DNA from: an uncultured Lachnospiraceae bacterium
GTDB taxonomy: Bacteria > Bacillota > Clostridia > Lachnospirales > Lachnospiraceae
Direction of reading: 5' to 3'
Assembly (NCBI GenBank): GCA_937891165.1
Contig: CALAEX010000018.1
Coordinates: 1-24,314 of the forward strand
Length of the DNA stretch: 24,314 nt
The notes under the pieces are model-generated. The model made no database searches. It was not told where the DNA came from and worked only from the letters and a program-made list of their open reading frames with translations. The position numbers and the translations under genes are program-made. This document shows, in pieces, positions 14,934 to 22,003 of the stretch (its first letter is position 1; each line of letters opens with the position of its first letter).

Positions 14934-15393
14934 AGAATAAAATATTATGCATAAAAAGTGCATTGGAAAGTCCAACTAAAATTCCTACTAATACTTGAAT
15001 TGGAGTATGTCCAACAAATTCTTTTAATTTTATTTCAGGTAAGTCTTCTTTTGTTAATTCTTCAAAGGCTTGTACAATTTCTTTAATAATAGCAGCTTGT
15101 TTTCCAGTTTCAAGGCGAACTCCCATAGCATCACGACAAACAATAATAGCAAAAATAGCACAAATAGCAAATTCGGCACTTCCTGTTCCAAAGTATAAGG
15201 CACTCATGGTAGCTAACGAGGTAACTGTTGCAGAATGAGCACTTGGCATACCACCGTCTCCAAATAGTCTGGAAATATCAAATTTTTTATTGACAATAGC
15301 ATAAATAATTACTTTTGACACTTGTGCGACACACCAAGCGGAAATTGCACCAATCAGTAATGGATTGGTAATTAAATCTTGTATCCAGTTCAT
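14932..15393 (-). CDS. Divergent PAP2 family membrane protein (YuiD/DUF212-like)
   Basis: 153-residue integral membrane protein with the divergent PAP2 (acid phosphatase/haloperoxidase-related) signature GDGGMPSAHSATVTSL, then CRDAMGVRLETGKQA and EFVGHTPIQVLVG. Hydrophobic segments occur at about 10-32, 50-85 and 130-150. Similar in layout to B. subtilis YuiD; substrate unknown, perhaps a lipid phosphate. I start at ATG 15393 (MNWIQDL). A TTG two codons upstream has better spacing to AAAGGGG and could be the true start. The upstream extension has no support. It follows the response regulator on the same strand but has its own promoter. Confidence 0.88.
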   Translation of the reverse strand: MNWIQDLITNPLLIGAISAWCVAQVSKVIIYAIVNKKFDISRLFGDGGMPSAHSATVTSLATMSALYFGTGSAEFAICAIFAIIVCRDAMGVRLETGKQAAIIKEIVQAFEELTKEDLPEIKLKEFVGHTPIQVLVGILVGLSNALFMHNILF

Positions 15394-15427
15394 CTTCAAA
15401 TATTCCCCTTTGTTTCGTTTTAAATCT

Positions 15428-15456
15428 ATTATATAGCAAATTGCGATTTCATACAA
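15428..15456 (-). promoter_or_regulatory. Promoter of the PAP2-like gene
   Basis: Minus-strand TTGTAT (complement of 15451-15456), exactly 17 bp, then a perfect TATAAT (complement of 15428-15433), in the 81-bp gap after the response regulator. Confidence 0.75.
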
Positions 15457-15474
15457 CAAAAAAACAGTTTAAAT

Positions 15475-16098
15475 TTAGCTAAAATGTTTATAGTAAAAAC
15501 AAGCAAGTTGTGTTCTATCTCTTACATTTAATTTTTCTAGTATCGTGCTAATATAATTTCTTACAGTTCCTTCGGAAAGAAAGAGTTTTGTAGCAATTTC
15601 TTTATTATTAAATCCATCGGCAACCAGACAAATCAGTTCAAATTCTTTGTCAGTCAATAAAAAATCTTCATAAGAAGTGAGGTTTTGTTTTTGCATAAGA
15701 GAAGGAATTTTATCCATAATTTCATTTCCAAATACTGTTTGTCCATTATAAACAGCAGTGAGTGCTGGAGCAATGGCTTCAAAGGCTTGTTTTAAAATAT
15801 AGCCTTTTGCTCCAAGTTGAATTGCTTTTAAAATATACTCATCATCAGAGAATGTCGTTAATAGTAATATTTTAGCAAGAGGATAGTGTGCTAAAATTTT
15901 TTCTGTAGCTTCTAAGCCATTCATCGTATCCATACGAATATCCATTAGTAGAATATCAGGAAGATATGTTTTATAAAGTTGTATGGCCTCTTTTCCGTTT
16001 TTGCCAATGGCAATGACTTGAATATTTGGTTGTGCTTCTAATATTGTTTTTAAAGATAAAGATACAAAATTGTCATCATCTATAATTATAATATTCAT
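15475..16098 (-). CDS. NarL/LuxR-type response regulator
   Basis: 207 residues. Receiver domain 1-120 with acidic pocket Asp7-Asp9, phospho-acceptor Asp53 in LLMDIRMD, conserved Thr near LLTTF and Lys in GYILK. The C-terminal LuxR-type helix-turn-helix reads LTDKEFELICLVADGFNNKE followed by IATKLFLSEGTVRNYISTIL. Start codon overlaps the kinase stop by 4 bp (ATGA), so the pair is translationally coupled. The divergent ABC exporter and two dyads at 17487-17523 suggest that it controls that operon (inference). Confidence 0.95.
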   Translation of the reverse strand: MNIIIIDDDNFVSLSLKTILEAQPNIQVIAIGKNGKEAIQLYKTYLPDILLMDIRMDTMNGLEATEKILAHYPLAKILLLTTFSDDEYILKAIQLGAKGYILKQAFEAIAPALTAVYNGQTVFGNEIMDKIPSLMQKQNLTSYEDFLLTDKEFELICLVADGFNNKEIATKLFLSEGTVRNYISTILEKLNVRDRTQLACFYYKHFS

Positions 16099-17213
16099 TC
16101 TGTACTCCTTTCATCTGATTTAATAATAGAAATCAAAATTTTAAATCCTTCGTTATTTGATATTTTAATATTTCCATGTAGTGTTTTTACACGGTCTTTC
16201 ATATTCGTAAGTCCTATTCCATCCGATAATTGTTTAGAGCAATTGGTACCATTATCTTGTATCAAAAGCTGATAAAAGGCAGGGTGTTCTTGTACTAAAA
16301 TTTGCATTTTAGTCGCATTGCTATGTTTGAGCGTATTATTGATAGCTTCTTTGATAATGGTAATAAAACAATATTTGATATTTTTAGGAATATTATCATC
16401 CATATCATAATCTAATTGAATGGAAAATGTGGTGACATTGTCAATCATTTCTTGTATGACACAATGTAAATCCATCGATTCATTGTGCAAATCATGTACA
16501 CTGTTGCGAATGCTTGTCATAGCAGTATTGAGTGTTTCATGTAAGGAATTTAATAATGGTGTAAGCATTTCGTTTGTATTGATTGTTTTAATTGCACCCA
16601 TTTGCAATATAGAACGAGTCAGTAAATGTCCTACATTGTCATGAATTTCTCTTGCAATTCGATTTCGTTCCTTTAGAGTTGCTGTATAAAGTTCTGCATC
16701 TTGTTGTTCTTGCAATCTTTTGTTTTTTTCTTCAATAAAAAGTTCGTGTTCTTTTGATGTATCACGGAGTTTTTTCAGTTCTTTGGCATAAGTTTCACTT
16801 TGCTTTATTGTTTGTTGTAGCAAAATGGCACAAATAGAAAGTAAAAGAAGAAAAAAACTAGAAGAAAATGTAGCAAAGGTAGTATATTCTATTATCATTT
16901 CTAATGCTATAGAAAGAATTCCTATCATACAGAAGATAGGAAGTTTCCAATTCCATATATCAAAAAGAGCAAGTGGAATATAACAATGTAATTCTCTAAA
17001 CCATAAAGAACCTATCAACCAAATACACCAAAGAGAGGAAAGAATATAAGGAACGTATTTGTTTTTTGTAGTCTTTGGATGTAATACAATAGAAAGACTA
17101 GATAATACCAATGCAGTTAATAAAACAATAATGTTAAAGGCATTGATAGTATATTGATGAAATTGAAAAAAAGCACATAAAAGTAATAATAGTAATTTTG
17201 CAAAAATAGACAT
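16095..17213 (-). CDS. Membrane sensor histidine kinase, HisKA_3 (NarX/DesK-like) family
   Basis: 372 residues. Five or six hydrophobic segments fill residues 1-135 with very short loops, so sensing is probably within the membrane, as in intramembrane-sensing kinases. A coiled coil (140-180) leads to the phosphorylation site His191 in RNRIAREIHDNVGHLL. The ATPase domain has the N-box EAINNTLKHSNA and the glycine box DGIGLTNMKDRV. I start at ATG 17213 because AAAGGA lies 8 nt upstream; the ORF can be opened to 17243 but without a ribosome site. The mRNA leader contains repeat copy 1 and a second copy of the ribosome-site sequence. Partner: the response regulator that follows. Confidence 0.93.
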   Translation of the reverse strand: MSIFAKLLLLLLCAFFQFHQYTINAFNIIVLLTALVLSSLSIVLHPKTTKNKYVPYILSSLWCIWLIGSLWFRELHCYIPLALFDIWNWKLPIFCMIGILSIALEMIIEYTTFATFSSSFFLLLLSICAILLQQTIKQSETYAKELKKLRDTSKEHELFIEEKNKRLQEQQDAELYTATLKERNRIAREIHDNVGHLLTRSILQMGAIKTINTNEMLTPLLNSLHETLNTAMTSIRNSVHDLHNESMDLHCVIQEMIDNVTTFSIQLDYDMDDNIPKNIKYCFITIIKEAINNTLKHSNATKMQILVQEHPAFYQLLIQDNGTNCSKQLSDGIGLTNMKDRVKTLHGNIKISNNEGFKILISIIKSDERSTE

Positions 17214-17214
17214 A

Positions 17215-17228
17215 AGAAACGTCCTTTC
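17215..17228 (-). repeat. 14-bp direct repeat, copy A (kinase ribosome site)
   Basis: AGAAACGTCCTTTC at 17215-17228 is repeated exactly at 17416-17429, bracketing repeat copy 1. On the minus strand this copy is the kinase Shine-Dalgarno, GAAAGGACGTTTCT directly before the ATG. Confidence 0.75.
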
Positions 17229-17249
17229 GTTACTATTCAGCATTTTATT

Positions 17250-17389
17250 AAAAATCTTACTTTTCTTGTATCTTCTAGGACACGCTTGCGCTCGTGGCGA
17301 AACGGAGCAGTACTAGGCTCGAAAAAACCTCGCCAAGGACTGCCGTTTCTAAACGGTCCTTGCCAGATACCAAGAAAAGTAAGATTTTT
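17250..17389 (-). repeat. Structured repeat, copy 1
   Basis: 140 bp. Arms 17250-17273 and 17365-17389 pair over 24 bp with one bulged base. Then a 3x4 internal loop, and AGGAC (17277-17281) pairs with GTCCT (17356-17360). The core contains GAAACGG-ag-CAGT (17299-17311) pairing with ACTG-CCGTTTC (17339-17349). A small GC-flanked tetraloop at 17284-17291 reads GCAA on the minus strand. The core is GC-rich, unlike the surroundings. It sits in the leader of the kinase/regulator operon if that starts at the -10 near 17446. The strand is given as minus because of the tetraloop and wobble evidence; that is inference. Confidence 0.9.
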
Positions 17390-17415
17390 GCTTAATATTT
17401 CCTTTAAGGCTAAAT

Positions 17416-17429
17416 AGAAACGTCCTTTC
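17416..17429 (-). repeat. 14-bp direct repeat, copy B
   Basis: Exact second copy of 17215-17228. On the minus strand it gives GAAAGGACGTTTCT followed by ATTTAGCC, so a ribosome-site-like sequence without a start codon. It may be a target duplication or a remnant of the original leader. Confidence 0.75.
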
Positions 17430-17445
17430 TAAAGAGGTCCTTTTT

Positions 17446-17474
17446 AGTATATACTAAATTTTAAATTTTTGAAA
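17446..17474 (-). promoter_or_regulatory. Possible promoter of the kinase/regulator operon, in a palindrome
   Basis: Minus-strand TTTCAA (complement of 17469-17474), 17 bp, TATACT (complement of 17446-17451). The -10 lies in a 16-bp perfect palindrome, TTTAGTATATACTAAA (17443-17458). A start here gives a leader of about 220 nt that includes repeat copy 1. Confidence 0.45.
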
Positions 17475-17486
17475 GAAAAAAGAGAA

Positions 17487-17523
17487 GTGACATTTGTCAT
17501 TTTTAGTTTGTGAAAATATTCAC
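17487..17523. promoter_or_regulatory. Two tandem 14-bp dyads, candidate response-regulator sites
   Basis: GTGACATTTGTCAT (17487-17500) and GTGAAAATATTCAC (17510-17523) share the form GTGA-n6-TCAY and are offset by 23 bp, about two helical turns. They lie between the two divergent promoters, next to a LuxR-type regulator gene. Confidence 0.5.
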
Positions 17524-17552
17524 TGTTTTTTTATTTTAAAATTTTATATGAT
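17524..17552 (+). promoter_or_regulatory. Promoter candidate of the ABC exporter operon
   Basis: TATGAT (17547-17552) with a poor -35 TGTTTT (17524-17529) at 17 bp. The weak -35 directly follows the second dyad, as expected for an activator-dependent promoter. Confidence 0.45.
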
Positions 17553-17578
17553 AGTAGAAAAAAGAAAGGAGAGTTCAT

Positions 17579-18517
17579 ATGAATTATGCGATTGAAGTTA
17601 AAAATTTAGTAAAAAGATACAAAGAAGTGTTAGCATTAGACCATTTTAGTTTACAAGTAAAAGAAGGAGAAATTTTCGGATTACTAGGACCAAATGGAAG
17701 TGGAAAGACAACAACGATTAATTGTATTCTTTCTTTATTGAGATATGATAAAGGGGAAATTCAGGTGTTTGGTAAGGAGATGCGTCCCGATAGTTATGAG
17801 TTAAAAAAGCATATTGGAGTAATTATGCAGAATGTCGCAGTATTTGAAGAACTAACAGTATATGAAAATATAGATTATTTTTGTGGTTTGTATATAAAAG
17901 ATAAAACCACAAGAAAACAATATGTAAAAGAAGCAATCGAATTTGTTGGTTTGGAGGATTATACAAAATTTTTTCCAAAGAAACTTTCTGGAGGTTTGTT
18001 ACGAAGATTAAATATTGCTTGTGGAATTGCACATAAACCAAGATTGATTTTTTTTGATGAACCAACCGTAGCTGTTGACCCACAGAGCCGTAATAAAATA
18101 TTAGAAGGGATTAAACGGTTAAATGAAGAGGGAGCAACCATAGTCTATACTTCTCACTATATGGAGGAGGTAGAGCAGATTTGCTCTAATATATTGATTA
18201 TGGATGGCGGAAAGCAAATTGCAATTGGTACAAAAGAAGAATTAAAGAAGATGATTAAAAATACAGAAACGATTGTAGTAGAAGTATTAGGATTAGAATC
18301 ACATCGACTCAATGATATCAAGCAACTTCCTTATGTGTATGCAGTCAATTATGATGAAAAACAATTGATAGTTTCTTGTAGTGGTGGAAAACACAATATT
18401 ATTCATGTGATTGATTATTTTCAAAATAATGGGATTTCGATTGGAAATATTTATTCGCAACAACCAACATTAAATGATGTATTTTTAGAGATTACAGGAA
18501 AAGAATTGAGGGATTGA
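17579..18517 (+). CDS. ABC transporter ATP-binding protein (ABC-2 exporter type)
   Basis: 312-residue ATPase that powers the two permeases encoded after it. Walker A GPNGSGKTT (about 38-46), Q-loop in GVIMQNVAVFEEL, signature LSGGLLRRLNIACG, Walker B LIFFDEPTVAVDP, and switch His in TSHYMEE. The C-terminal ~90 residues form the extra domain usual in drug/antibiotic-type exporters. Ribosome site AAAGGAGAG 7 nt before the ATG. Its divergent placement from a membrane-embedded kinase and LuxR-type regulator resembles Firmicute detoxification modules, so export of a peptide antibiotic, lipid or other amphiphile is plausible; the substrate is unknown. Confidence 0.95.
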   Translation: MNYAIEVKNLVKRYKEVLALDHFSLQVKEGEIFGLLGPNGSGKTTTINCILSLLRYDKGEIQVFGKEMRPDSYELKKHIGVIMQNVAVFEELTVYENIDYFCGLYIKDKTTRKQYVKEAIEFVGLEDYTKFFPKKLSGGLLRRLNIACGIAHKPRLIFFDEPTVAVDPQSRNKILEGIKRLNEEGATIVYTSHYMEEVEQICSNILIMDGGKQIAIGTKEELKKMIKNTETIVVEVLGLESHRLNDIKQLPYVYAVNYDEKQLIVSCSGGKHNIIHVIDYFQNNGISIGNIYSQQPTLNDVFLEITGKELRD

Positions 18518-18519
18518 GT

Positions 18520-19647
18520 ATGTTTTTGCATGAATTAAAATATGCAATAAAAACAATGTTAAAAAATAAAACAACATTGATTTGGACAATGTTGTTTCCT
18601 ATGATACTTGGAACTTTTATGTATATGGCATTTGGCTCTTTGTGGGAGGCAGAACTGTTTGAAGCAATTCCAGTTGCTGTAGTAAAAGAACAGGAAAATA
18701 TGGCACTAGAACTTATGTTAGAACAATTGTCACAGCAGGGGGATGAGCAATTATTAGAGGTAAGTTATTTATCAGCAGAAGAAGCAAAAAATGCTTTGGA
18801 AGAAGAAGAGGTTCAAGGTATTTTATATGTAGAGGAAGAAATTAGGCTTTTGATTGCTAATAATTCTTATGAAAGTACCATATTAAAATCTATCTTAGAG
18901 GAATATAAAAAACAAGAAAAGATATGGATGGACATTATGATATCTTCACCAGAAAAATTAGAGCAAGCAATGCAAAGTTTAATGTCAGAACAAGTATTTT
19001 TTGTAAAGAAAATACCATCCAATGGAAATCAAGATGTTTCACTTACGTTTTTTTATGCTATTTTTGCTATGAGTTGTTTGTTTGCTTCTTTTGGAGCTGT
19101 GGAAAAAATTGGATATTTGCAAGCAAATGTAAGTGCGTTAGGCATGAGAAGAAGTATTGTTCCAAATAGTAAGTCAATTACAATAATGGTAGAATTTTTG
19201 TCGATGTTATTTTGTCAGTTTTTGGTTGAAGTGATAACGTTATTATATTTTATCGTTTTAGGTATTGATTTTGGTAACAAGTATGTGCCAATACTAGGAA
19301 TTTTACTTTGTGGATCTTGTATTGGAATTGCTATTGGAATTATTATCGGTTCTTGTTCAAAATTATCAGAAAATATGAAATCTGGCATTTGTATTTTGAT
19401 TAGTATGCTACTTTCTGTGTTGGCAGACCTTGTAGCAAATGGTATAAGAGATTCCATTGAACATACGATACCAATCTTGAATCGCATTAATCCAGCAGCA
19501 TTGATTGTAGATTCCTTTTATGCCTTAAATATTTATGACACATATGATAGATATATAAAAAATATGACAATATTAGTAGGAATGACAGGGATACTGCTTT
19601 TGATTAGTTTTCTTATTTTGAGGAGGAAACAATATGCAAGTGTTTAA
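18520..19647 (+). CDS. ABC-2 type permease, first
   Basis: 375-residue integral membrane protein. One N-terminal membrane segment (about 20-40) is followed by a soluble extracytoplasmic part (about 45-165) and five to six membrane segments at 170-370, the YhgE/ABC-2 layout. A TTG at 18514 would overlap the ATPase stop codon, but ATG 18520 has GAGGG at proper distance, so I use it. It lies 2 bp after the ATPase gene and overlaps the second permease gene by 14 bp; a heterodimeric permease pair is likely. Confidence 0.9.
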   Translation: MFLHELKYAIKTMLKNKTTLIWTMLFPMILGTFMYMAFGSLWEAELFEAIPVAVVKEQENMALELMLEQLSQQGDEQLLEVSYLSAEEAKNALEEEEVQGILYVEEEIRLLIANNSYESTILKSILEEYKKQEKIWMDIMISSPEKLEQAMQSLMSEQVFFVKKIPSNGNQDVSLTFFYAIFAMSCLFASFGAVEKIGYLQANVSALGMRRSIVPNSKSITIMVEFLSMLFCQFLVEVITLLYFIVLGIDFGNKYVPILGILLCGSCIGIAIGIIIGSCSKLSENMKSGICILISMLLSVLADLVANGIRDSIEHTIPILNRINPAALIVDSFYALNIYDTYDRYIKNMTILVGMTGILLLISFLILRRKQYASV

Positions 19648-20791
19648 ATTGTATTTTAAAATATTGCGTAGCTATTTTTGGAATGTACTTATGTATACTG
19701 GGATTTTTTTAGGCGTGTTTTTAGGAATTATGGTTCCTCAAATGGCAGAAACAGAAAGAGAAGTTTATACACAATCGAAATGTGATTTTGCCGTGTTTGA
19801 TTATGATAACAGTTCATTGAGCCATGCAGTAATACAATATTTGCAAACTATCCATAATTTAGTAGAAATAAAAGAGGATGAAACAGAAACGATTCAAGAT
19901 GAACTTTATGCAGGCAATGTGCATTGTGTTATTCGAGTGAACGATGGATTTGAAGAGGCATTTTTGCAAGGAGAAGGAGCAGAATTTTTAGAAGTGTTTT
20001 CTATTTCAAATATCATGGGGGCTATTTTATTTGAGGAAAATTTGCAAGGTTATTTAAATGTCATAAATACTTATCAAAAGGCAGGATTTGAGATAGAAGA
20101 AACCATTGCAAAAGCTAGTTCTATTATGGATACTTCCATAGAGGTAGAATTTGCAGAAGAAAAAGAAAAAGTTTCAGCACAACCATTATCTTACTTTTAT
20201 TCCTATCTTAACTGGATTTTTATTGCTATTTGTGTGAATAGTATGAGTGTCGTATTATTATCTTTGGATAAAAAGAATGTGAGAGATAGAATTCAAAGTT
20301 CTCCGTATCCATTTTTACGAATGAATTTGGAAACTATTTTAGGAGTGTTAACAACAGGATTTTTTATTTGTAGTTTTTTTAACCTCATAGGAATTATGAT
20401 TTATCCAAAAGAACTGTTGCAAGCAAAAGGAATTTTTTATATCCTAAATGCTTTTTGTACGATGACAGTGGCGTTGTCTTTTACTTTTCTAGTAAGTAAA
20501 TTGACCAATAAACCACAGGTGATTTCTTTGATGTCGAATGTCATTGGACTTGGAATGGCATTTTTATGCGGTGTATTTGTTCCGTTAGAAGTTTTGAGTA
20601 AAACAGTAATTCAGATTGCACATTTTTTACCAGCATATTGGAATGTGAGAGTATTAGAAGTGCTAGAAGGATATCAAGCAGAGGATAGAGGAACAGTGTT
20701 TTTGTATATGGGGATTCAACTTTTGTTTGCTGTAACTATTTTGTGTATCGGAATGGTGGTAGCACGAAGAAAACATATGATAAGTGAATAA
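19634..20791 (+). CDS. ABC-2 type permease, second
   Basis: 385 residues with the same plan as the preceding permease: membrane segment at about 16-34, an extracytoplasmic portion with CDFAVFDYDNSSLSHAV, then membrane segments from about 185 to 380. FLCGVFVPLEVLSKTV followed by IAHFLPAYW is the typical ABC-2 C-terminal block. Strong ribosome site GAGGAGG. Last gene of the exporter operon. No classical terminator follows; repeat copy 2 begins 45 bp downstream. Confidence 0.92.
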   Translation: MQVFKLYFKILRSYFWNVLMYTGIFLGVFLGIMVPQMAETEREVYTQSKCDFAVFDYDNSSLSHAVIQYLQTIHNLVEIKEDETETIQDELYAGNVHCVIRVNDGFEEAFLQGEGAEFLEVFSISNIMGAILFEENLQGYLNVINTYQKAGFEIEETIAKASSIMDTSIEVEFAEEKEKVSAQPLSYFYSYLNWIFIAICVNSMSVVLLSLDKKNVRDRIQSSPYPFLRMNLETILGVLTTGFFICSFFNLIGIMIYPKELLQAKGIFYILNAFCTMTVALSFTFLVSKLTNKPQVISLMSNVIGLGMAFLCGVFVPLEVLSKTVIQIAHFLPAYWNVRVLEVLEGYQAEDRGTVFLYMGIQLLFAVTILCIGMVVARRKHMISE

Positions 20792-20836
20792 ATCGAAATT
20801 AGATAGAAAAAACAAGGGGCAATTAGGACATAGATG

Positions 20837-20976
20837 AAAGCTTTGATTTATTTGATATCTTTTAGGACACGCTCTCGCTCGGGACGAAACGGAGCAGTAC
20901 TAGGCTCGAAAAGACCTCGCCAAGGACTGCCGTTTCTTTACGGTCCTTATCAGATATCAAATAAATCAAGAGCTTT
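20837..20976 (-). repeat. Structured repeat, copy 2
   Basis: 140 bp, in the 190-bp gap between the convergent second permease gene and the S1-domain gene. Arms 20837-20860 and 20952-20976 pair over 24 bp with one bulge. AGGAC (20864-20868) pairs with GTCCT (20943-20947). The core differs from copy 3 at one of 82 positions. The tetraloop at 20871-20878 reads GAGA on the minus strand. It ends 5 bp from the S1 gene's stop codon and may serve as the 3' end of either gene, although no T run marks a normal terminator. Confidence 0.9.
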
Positions 20977-20981
20977 GCCTA

Positions 20982-21896
20982 CTATATTAGTTTAATATTG
21001 GCGAATAAGGATGCCATTGTTGGGGCTTTGTAGTCACTAGAAACGTAGGTTTCTGGTGCAGTTTCTTCTATTTCTTCAGAAATTTGTGCATCTTCTTCTA
21101 CAGCTTTCATACTGAGACTGATTTTTCCATCTTTCACATCAATAATTTTTACTATTACGGTTTCTCCAAGTTTTACTACTTCATTTGGAGATTTAATTCG
21201 TTTTGCACAAATTTGAGAAATGTGTACTAAACCAGAAAGACCATTTCCAATTGTAACAAAAACGCCATAAGGTTCTATTTTTTCAATGGTTCCTGTTACA
21301 ACGGTGCCAACTGGTAAGCGGGCAATACGGCTGTTGCGGGCTTGCTTTTCTTGCTCTTTTAATATATCTTTTACAGAAAGGACAAGTTTTTGGTCAGCTT
21401 CATTTGCGGTAATGACAACTGCTTGCATGGTTTGTCCGACATAAGAACTGGTATCATCGACATAAGCAAGGGCTAATTTAGAAGCAGGGATAAAAGCACG
21501 AATGCCAAGGACATAAGTAATTGCACCAGAAGGAACAGCTTCTGCGATTTTTACAGTGACAGGGGTTTGTGCTTCTTTTAATTCCTTTAATTTGTCCCAA
21601 GCAAGCACATCATCTGCCTGTTTTTTAGAAAGAATTAGGACTCCTTCTTTGTTTTCTTTCATAACAACGGCAGAAATCGTGTCTCCTAGGGAAACATCTG
21701 CTTTAATTGAAAATCGAGGGTCATTACTCAATTCGTCCAGAGGAATGATTCCTTCTGTGAAATAGTTTAAATCAAGTGTTACTTCGGTATCAGAAATACC
21801 AATGACTGTTCCAGTGACGATATCGCCACAAGTAATCATTTGAAAAGAACGCTCTAATTCTTGCTCAAAGTCTTTCATTGTTAATTCTTCGCTCAT
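20982..21896 (-). CDS. S1-domain RNA-binding protein
   Basis: 304 residues with three S1-type OB folds: about 20-88 (DIVTGTVIGISDTEVTLDL), 105-175 (a divergent copy, VTVKIAEAVPSGAITYVLG), and 193-262. The last, GTVVTGTIEKIEPYGVFVTI with GLSGLVHISQI, is the best conserved. The tail is acidic. It resembles the short S1-like proteins of Firmicutes rather than the six-domain E. coli RpsA; expected to bind mRNA or the ribosome. GGAG lies 10 nt before the ATG. Single gene, flanked on both sides by copies of the structured repeat (copy 2 after its stop, copy 3 upstream). Confidence 0.92.
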   Translation of the reverse strand: MSEELTMKDFEQELERSFQMITCGDIVTGTVIGISDTEVTLDLNYFTEGIIPLDELSNDPRFSIKADVSLGDTISAVVMKENKEGVLILSKKQADDVLAWDKLKELKEAQTPVTVKIAEAVPSGAITYVLGIRAFIPASKLALAYVDDTSSYVGQTMQAVVITANEADQKLVLSVKDILKEQEKQARNSRIARLPVGTVVTGTIEKIEPYGVFVTIGNGLSGLVHISQICAKRIKSPNEVVKLGETVIVKIIDVKDGKISLSMKAVEEDAQISEEIEETAPETYVSSDYKAPTMASLFANIKLI

Positions 21897-21919
21897 CGTA
21901 GTATGCTCCTTTTTTTATC

Positions 21920-21965
21920 ATTATAATATCATAGGAAAGAGGTTTTCACAAGGATAGTTTTGTGA
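21920..21965 (-). promoter_or_regulatory. Promoter -10 and dyad upstream of the S1-domain gene
   Basis: Minus-strand TATAAT (complement of 21920-21925) is 23 bp from the start codon. No good -35 at 17 bp. An inverted repeat TCACAA-n8-TTGTGA (21946-21965) lies at the -35 position and may be an operator. Confidence 0.45.
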
Positions 21966-22003
21966 TATACTAAATAATAAGTTAAGCTATTTCACTTGGT
22001 GGT

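Larger units (their letters stand above)
17214..17578. other. 365-bp divergent intergenic region (kinase operon / ABC operon)
   Basis: No gene. From left to right it holds the kinase ribosome site, structured repeat copy 1 (17250-17389), a duplicated 14-bp ribosome-site segment, a palindromic -10 for the minus strand (17443-17458), two dyads (17487-17523) and the ABC operon promoter. The segment 17421-17442 also loosely resembles the end of the repeat core (TTTCTAAA followed by GGTCCTT), so it may be a decayed fragment. Confidence 0.8.

Noticed and set aside
17299..17349. tRNA-like or T-loop element in the repeat core (GGCTCGAAAAGACC)
   Set aside because: No acceptor stem, anticodon arm or correct TPsiC loop can be drawn.
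17508..17525. Rex (redox repressor) operator
   Set aside because: TTGTGAAAATATTCACTG is close to a Rex-type site, but the right half is imperfect, a sister dyad with GTGACATTTGTCAT lies beside it, and the controlled genes are an exporter, not fermentation genes. Better read as a response-regulator site, though not excluded.
20837..20976. Copy 2 as an ordinary bidirectional terminator
   Set aside because: It lies between convergent genes, but there is no T run after the stem on either strand, and the same core occurs upstream of genes elsewhere.
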